A stretch of 64,000 nt of DNA from Eutypa lata (taxonomy: Eukaryota; Ascomycota; Sordariomycetes; Xylariales; Diatrypaceae). Of the stretch, positions 59,037-64,000 are shown piece by piece. The notes below the pieces were generated by a model. The model did no database searches. It saw nothing but the letters and a program-made list of their open reading frames with translations, and was not told the DNA's origin. The DNA is taken from contig JAKULF010000006.1 in assembly GCA_022661535.1 (NCBI GenBank), forward strand, positions 3,839,001 through 3,903,000. Reading direction: 5' to 3'. Within the stretch, counting starts at the first letter, position 1; each line of letters starts with the position of its first letter. The position numbers and the translations under genes were made by a program.

Positions 59037-59837
59037 AAGTTAAATAACTTATAAAACTTAAAAAATACATTTAATTAAAATATTAAATCTTTTTTAAAAT
59101 TAATTAAAAAACTAACGTTAATTAACTTTAAATTAACTCGGCATTAAATCTTTATCGATTTAAATTTAATTAATTCGCGAAAAGTATTTTTATTAATATT
59201 CGTTATTCGTATTAACTTTAATTTTACTTCGAATTTTACAATTAATTTTTAAATAACTTAAAATAAAAAATCCTTTAAATTTAATTATAATTTAATAAAT
59301 TATTTATTTATATAATTAAGTTTTATCTTTAATAATTTAATTTTATTTATACGTATTTTTATTAAAAAAAATTAAAAAAATTATTACTTTATAAATATAT
59401 ATTTATAAAATTTAATAAAATATATAAATTAATTTTTAATAAATAATAAAAAAAATTAAATTTATATTATAATTATTAATTTTTAAACGTAAAAAGAAAA
59501 CGATATAAATATAACGGTTTAATTATCATTTAACATTAAAAAATAAAGTATAAAAATTTAAAAAATTAAGGTGTAAATAACATTACTTTTAAAATATTTA
59601 TAAATATAAAGTTAAGGCAGAAGAAGTAAAACTCAGGTCAGAGTAAATACGAGACGGAGAAGTATTTATTTAGGAGTTTGTTTTATGGCATTTACGGGGT
59701 TGGATCCTACAGGGGTAGTTGCTGTGCAAAATGTACAAGAAAAGATAAGACTAACGACAAAAATGTGTCGCCGGACGACCATTGCTTTCATGTATTCTTC
59801 ATGTTATTTGGAGTTTAAATGCGTCTCAACTGTTATA

Positions 59838-59861
59838 GGGAGGGGGGGCGGGGGAGGGGGG
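59838..59861 (+). repeat. G-quadruplex-capable tract
   Basis: Four G runs of 3, 7, 5 and 6 bases are separated by single A or C bases. This meets the standard pattern for a very stable G-quadruplex and stands out beside the AT-rich block. Confidence 0.7.
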
Positions 59862-60470
59862 TAAGTAAAAGATTAATACTTGAATAGGGACATTATACAC
59901 TATCAAATTCATGTTTATTATCCAGTTATATTTATTTCTAAACCATCACTCTAATAATCTATGAAAAGAGTAATTCGAAGCAATAAAACGGGGGGAGCAA
60001 TTGAAGCCCAGGAGAAGGCATGTCTCTTCTCATTCCACACTGCATTGCAGATATAATGAGTGAACATCCCCACTATTCACCACCCCCTTTATCCGCACAC
60101 CACTTTTCCTCATATAATCTTTAACTGAGTAGGTATATATGAATGAATAATAACATAGACAATTCAATTCGAGAACCATATGCCATAACGCCTAATAAAC
60201 GGGACTCCCACAGGTATATTCGAGTGCCAACGTCCATCTATCGCTTCATCAACGGGGCGAGAATCCAACACCTGGATGATAGGATCAGGATAAACCCCTC
60301 CAAAACATACGTACGCCCACGACGTTCACACTCAGCACATGCATGGATAATACGATCTTGGTAACGTAACAGGTAATAAAGATTAATTTTCTCCCTCTAG
60401 TAAAGCGTCCGCCCGCCCAAATATTTACATTGTGCCCCCCAGTGTGTGTGTGTGCGTATGTATGTAAGTA

Positions 60471-60473
<3 letters not shown>

Positions 60474-60529
<56 letters not shown>
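60474..60529. repeat. (GT)28 microsatellite
   Basis: Fifty-six bases of uninterrupted GT follow imperfect GT/GTAT repeats from about 60442. It is long for a fungal microsatellite and probably length-variable between strains. Confidence 0.9.
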
Positions 60530-60532
<3 letters not shown>

Positions 60533-61185
60533 ATGACATGATATGTATGTTCTAGCAAAGCAAGTACGCGAGTTATAAAAAGCCAACTCGAGGGTATCGA
60601 TCAAAGTGTTTCCCCTTCCTCCTTGACTGGCCTCGCTTCGGCCTGAAAGCGATGAAATTTCGTGATCCAACAGAGAAGAAAAGAGAAAGAAAAAAAAAGG
60701 TAAGTATGCGCCGCGCCACCTTCGCCATCCAATCCATCCACCTTCCTCTTCTTTCCCTTCCCTTCCATTTCTTTCCTCCGCCATCCAATCCGACGCCTCC
60801 TGCCTTCCTTCCGGTCGTAATAAGCCATGAATAATTTTTTAAAGCACAGATGGATAGATAATAGACAGGTAATAAGTTACAATAGCAACAGTAACAAAAA
60901 AGAAGCCGCTCTTGGAAGAAAGAAAAAGACATGTAAGCAGTGTAATAAAGCCGCCGCTGGGCGCCAGTTTCAGCTAGGCCCAGACAAACAAGGTAAAGCA
61001 AATAATAAATAAGGGGGTATGTTCTGAAAAGACAGACACGGACAGGCAAAACGCCAACCAATTGTCGTAGGTAGGTCTCCAATCGACTATCCCATCATCC
61101 AAGAACTCCCGAGAAGCATAAGAAGAAAAAGAAAAAGAAAAACATCTGATAAGCCAAAAACACGCATTAAACATTAAACATAACA

Positions 61186-63944
61186 TTACGTCTCCGCAGA
61201 CGTCTCCGCGGACGTCTCTGTAGACACGGATGCAGAGGAATCCTCCGCTCCCTCAAGGACGCGCTTCGCAGCCTCGATGCGCCTCCTATACAAGCGGGAC
61301 TCTGGTGTAGCGCGGCCGGACTCGGCCAGACCGAGGATGGACCGCCCGAGGCTCGCGACCAGGCGCTCGACGAGGATCTGGTCGTCTCTGCGGAGCAGCT
61401 CGATCGTGGATGCCGAAGCCGAAGGGGATAGCTTCTCCCCGCTGCTGTCATCCTTGTCGTCTTTGTCATAGAGGCTGGCGGCGTCGCTCAGGATCGTCTC
61501 GGAGATCTGCTTCAGGCTCTGGTCCGGCGAGTCGCGAGGCGTTAGCATGCCGCCGTTGGTCTTGGCTTGGGGAGGTCCCCGTCCCCGGCTGCTGCTGCTA
61601 CTACTCCTAGCGCTATTACCCGCCCCTCGTGTTCCGGTCCCTGTTAGGGGGAAGCTCCGGTTGGTGCCGAAGGAGTCGAGCGAGGAGATGGACGGGTGGT
61701 GGGGGAAGGTCGCCGCGCTGCTCTGGGATCGGGGCATGCCGATCAGGTCGGCGGTTCCCTCGAACGTAGAGCGTTTTGCTCGGTTCGGGGTTTGCGAGCG
61801 AACCCGCATAGGTAATGCGGCGCCTCGGGCCTGACGTTCTCTCGATGATTCGTCTTCGGCTCGTGTGTTTCTCCCCTCTGTAGCTGTCGCGAACGAATCC
61901 ATCGTCGACGTTGAAGCGGTGCTGCCCCGGCGGGGGCGACTGGTGGGCACAGTTGGGCCCCGGGTAGTCTCGGTCGAGTCGTCTGAGCTGTAGCTGGCCT
62001 CGCTGCTGCTTCCCGTTCTTCGCAGCTTCCTCTGACTCATGCTGCCCATGGCACTGTGCAGAAAGAAGTGCTCGTAGTCGAAGGCATCCTCGCGATCCTC
62101 GTGGGACATCTGGTTCTGAACAGAGTCATGGTAGTAGGATTCGCCGCTCTCACTCGCCGAGTCACTGTAATTGCTTGTTTCCTCGTCCTGGAAACCATCC
62201 TCGGTCCTCATATCGTCTTCTTCTTCGTGCATTTCCCGCACGTCCTGCACGTCCTGCACGTCCTGAACTGCGGGGGCAGGTACATCTTCGGGATACAATT
62301 GTGGGCGTGAGTCAGCTGGGTGGAGCTCGGTATGTGGAACTTCTTCGTCTAGATCTGTGTAGTGACTTTCTGAAGAACTGTCATCTATGCCATTGACACT
62401 CGGGGTTCCCTCTCGCACTTCGTTCTCATCAATACCAGACATGTTCTCATTTGAGTGTTGCTCGGCGGAATCTTCCTGGACTGGGCTGATATCGCCGGAC
62501 TTCTTCGGTGCAGCATACCACTGATCGACCTGAGAATGTGTGAAGGGACTAGGAGTCCGTAAGCTTTGTAGGCTTCGCCGCTTCATGGTGTCTGCGCGGG
62601 CTTGGTCCCTTAAGGTCGATAGCCTTCCCTTCAGGTCATTCATCTGTTCTTTTATGTCCCGCATCTGCGCCGTAGACGCAGATCGCTTCAGCCCAAGGTC
62701 GTTGTACGAGCCGAAAGTCGGACTTAGAAAAGCCTCTAACCTAGTATTTTCAAGACTTGGACGTGATGAGCCTATTCCACTTACGACCCCATCTTCATCA
62801 AGAGATTCAAGCATTGGCTCCCTCATATGTGGAGAAATTTGGCTTCTTGCAGAATTTAAACTCCCAAAAGAGCCTCGTTCTCTTGGACTTTCTCTAGGGC
62901 TGTCAAGAGCATGATTTACGTCCCGGGATATCAATGGTGGCGGCCGATAGCCGCCCGCTGCGCCCAGTGCGCTGGAGGACCTCGGCGCAAACGTACTCGG
63001 CTTCAGATCGGTAGGCAGGTTATTTTCACTAGATATCCTAGAGTGCCCGAAGCGCGGTTTACTTGAGTAACTCGGGTCATGATCGTTACGAATTGCAGTA
63101 TCAGGTCGGACCAGTGGTGGCGATGCTGTAGATTCCGACCTAATAGAGGAAAATGTGGGAGATTGAATAGTTCTTGCTCGGCTAAGGTTGTTCTCCATGG
63201 TCTTCAAACTGTTAGTAAACCCTATTCATGTTCCTAGTATATACACTCGACTACTCTTACCGTTAACCTCTGTTTGGCGTTAGCAAGAATCTGTTCCGCC
63301 CTTCTGCTCAGTGCTGTCGAGTCTCCCTCGAGGCGAGCTCGATCCTTAATGGGGGATGGCCCTTCCTGAACCGATTCATCGTCAATGTATGAATCCGCCA
63401 CGCTTTCTTCATCGTCACCCTGAAAGTTGCTGTCGCCTACGCTAACAGTATCATCGAAGTCGGCAAATGTTGTAGTTGGTTCCAGCGTGGTTATAGTACT
63501 ATTAGAGTCAATCGATGCACGCCTTTCGCGAGACATGTGTGCTTTCCTCCTGGTTGTATCCTGGACCATTGTATGGAGGTCACCGTTGAAGCGTTGAGAC
63601 GCGGAACCTGACTTTCTAGGACCGCAGATACTTTCCACCTCAGTAACCTCGCCGATGTCAGATAGCATGGTTCCATTTCCATATATAATTGGTGTGGTCG
63701 GAGTTATAGGTCCGGAGAAGGCGTGGGGGGATAAATCGAATTGATCAAACTGCAGGTCATGGCCCTGCGCTTTCTTCCACATTTCGAGGGACGAATGTAA
63801 TCTGTCGGGCGAGGAAACAGAATCGTCGTAATCGGGCAAGATCATGTCGGGGTTCGTCAAAGTGGGCGAACCCGGCGATGGTGGTATTGTTGGATAAGAC
63901 ATGGCATTAAATGTATGCGTCGCGGATTCAGGGGCTCTCTGCAT
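61186..63944 (-). CDS. Large disordered protein with a central coiled coil
   Basis: Minus-strand exons 63944-63268 and 63208-61186 give 899 residues. The 59-base intron uses the donor GTTAAC, the only one I found in phase; a nearby GTAAGA would break the frame. Either the first ATG or the one 14 codons later (MSYPTIPPSPG) may be used, and the second gives a start more like fungal relatives. Most of the chain is Ser, Pro and acidic residues with no fold. ILANAKQ before the intron and LKTMENNLSRAR after it form a helical segment around the junction. A coiled coil (MRDIKEQMNDLKGRLSTLRDQARAD) is followed by the conserved RRSLQSLRTPSPFTH. Three 9-base repeats encode VQD units near residue 560. The C-terminal helix (QILVERLVASLGRSILGLAE) ends in SAET repeats. 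I cannot name a function; a scaffold role is only a guess. Confidence 0.75.
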
Positions 63945-64000
63945 ATTTTCGATCTTTCAGGGAAACTTCAAGCTCTTCGCCTTAACAGGTGCAAATGTGT

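Larger units (their letters stand above)
57294..59640. other. Extremely AT-rich block (RIP-like isochore), 2.3 kb
   Basis: Base composition drops abruptly after about 57300 to a sequence made almost wholly of A and T, with TpA very common and CpA rare, and recovers near 59600. This is the expected state of a repeat mutated by RIP in Pezizomycotina, and no coding frame survives. It includes a 15-base perfect inverted repeat, tRNA-like promoter boxes and a short tandem array, listed separately. The identity of the original element cannot be read by eye. Confidence 0.75.
59641..61185. other. Intergenic, 1.5 kb, with G-rich tract and (GT)n
   Basis: No gene is supported. The region holds a G-rich run (59838-59861), a (GT)28 microsatellite (60474-60529) and an A/G-rich then C/T-rich pair of tracts near 60675-60790. 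Its right end should contain the 3' region of the minus-strand gene at 61186. Confidence 0.5.

Noticed and set aside
60285..60784. Frames with poly-His/Thr repeats
   Set aside because: They are translations of the (GT)n microsatellite.

Overview
The window is a nuclear chromosome segment of a filamentous ascomycete (Pezizomycotina, plausibly a Sordariomycete; the class is an inference). The evidence is short GT-AG introns (mostly 38-120 bases) with CTAAC-like branch points, a HET-domain gene, a fused ADE2, a Zn2Cys6 regulator, fungal rhodopsin/PTH11-type and MFS membrane proteins, and an extremely AT-rich block of the kind left by repeat-induced point mutation (RIP).

Layout. 1-11.2 kb is accessory: an unknown protein, a HET protein, a gene with a PD-(D/E)XK-like core, and a glycosylated polytopic membrane protein, separated by long gene-poor gaps. 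12.1-22.2 kb is a conserved housekeeping block: splicing factor PRP4, a transcriptional-CDK cyclin, a Dus4-type tRNA-dihydrouridine synthase and ADE2. 24.5-41.4 kb is accessory: a Ser/Thr-rich secreted protein cut by an in-frame TGA, a GNAT acetyltransferase, then a Zn2Cys6 regulator, an MFS permease, a rhodopsin-domain receptor, a secreted GH3 beta-glucosidase and a broken polytopic membrane protein. 42.3-57.3 kb mixes decaying and intact genes: an ECM33-like pseudogene, a 3.5 kb desert, an SNF2 ATPase, a membrane protein and another pseudogene. 57.3-59.6 kb is the AT-rich block. 61.2-63.9 kb is a disordered coiled-coil protein.

How the genes may work together. The regulator, permease, receptor and secreted glucosidase could form a glucoside or aglycone sensing-and-uptake neighbourhood, but this rests on adjacency and family only. 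The clearest theme of the accessory parts is gene decay. Two pseudogenes carry stop codons explainable as CpA to TpA changes, one gene has a 4-base tandem duplication that shifts its frame, and one has a stop exactly where a cysteine of a C-terminal domain is expected. Exon joins were made by hand from splice consensus and reading-frame continuity. Coordinates given for a gene run from its first to its last coding base, introns included. I did not find one clearly novel, intact multi-gene system. The best candidates for follow-up are the PD-(D/E)XK-like protein beside the HET gene and the 27.8-41.4 kb neighbourhood.
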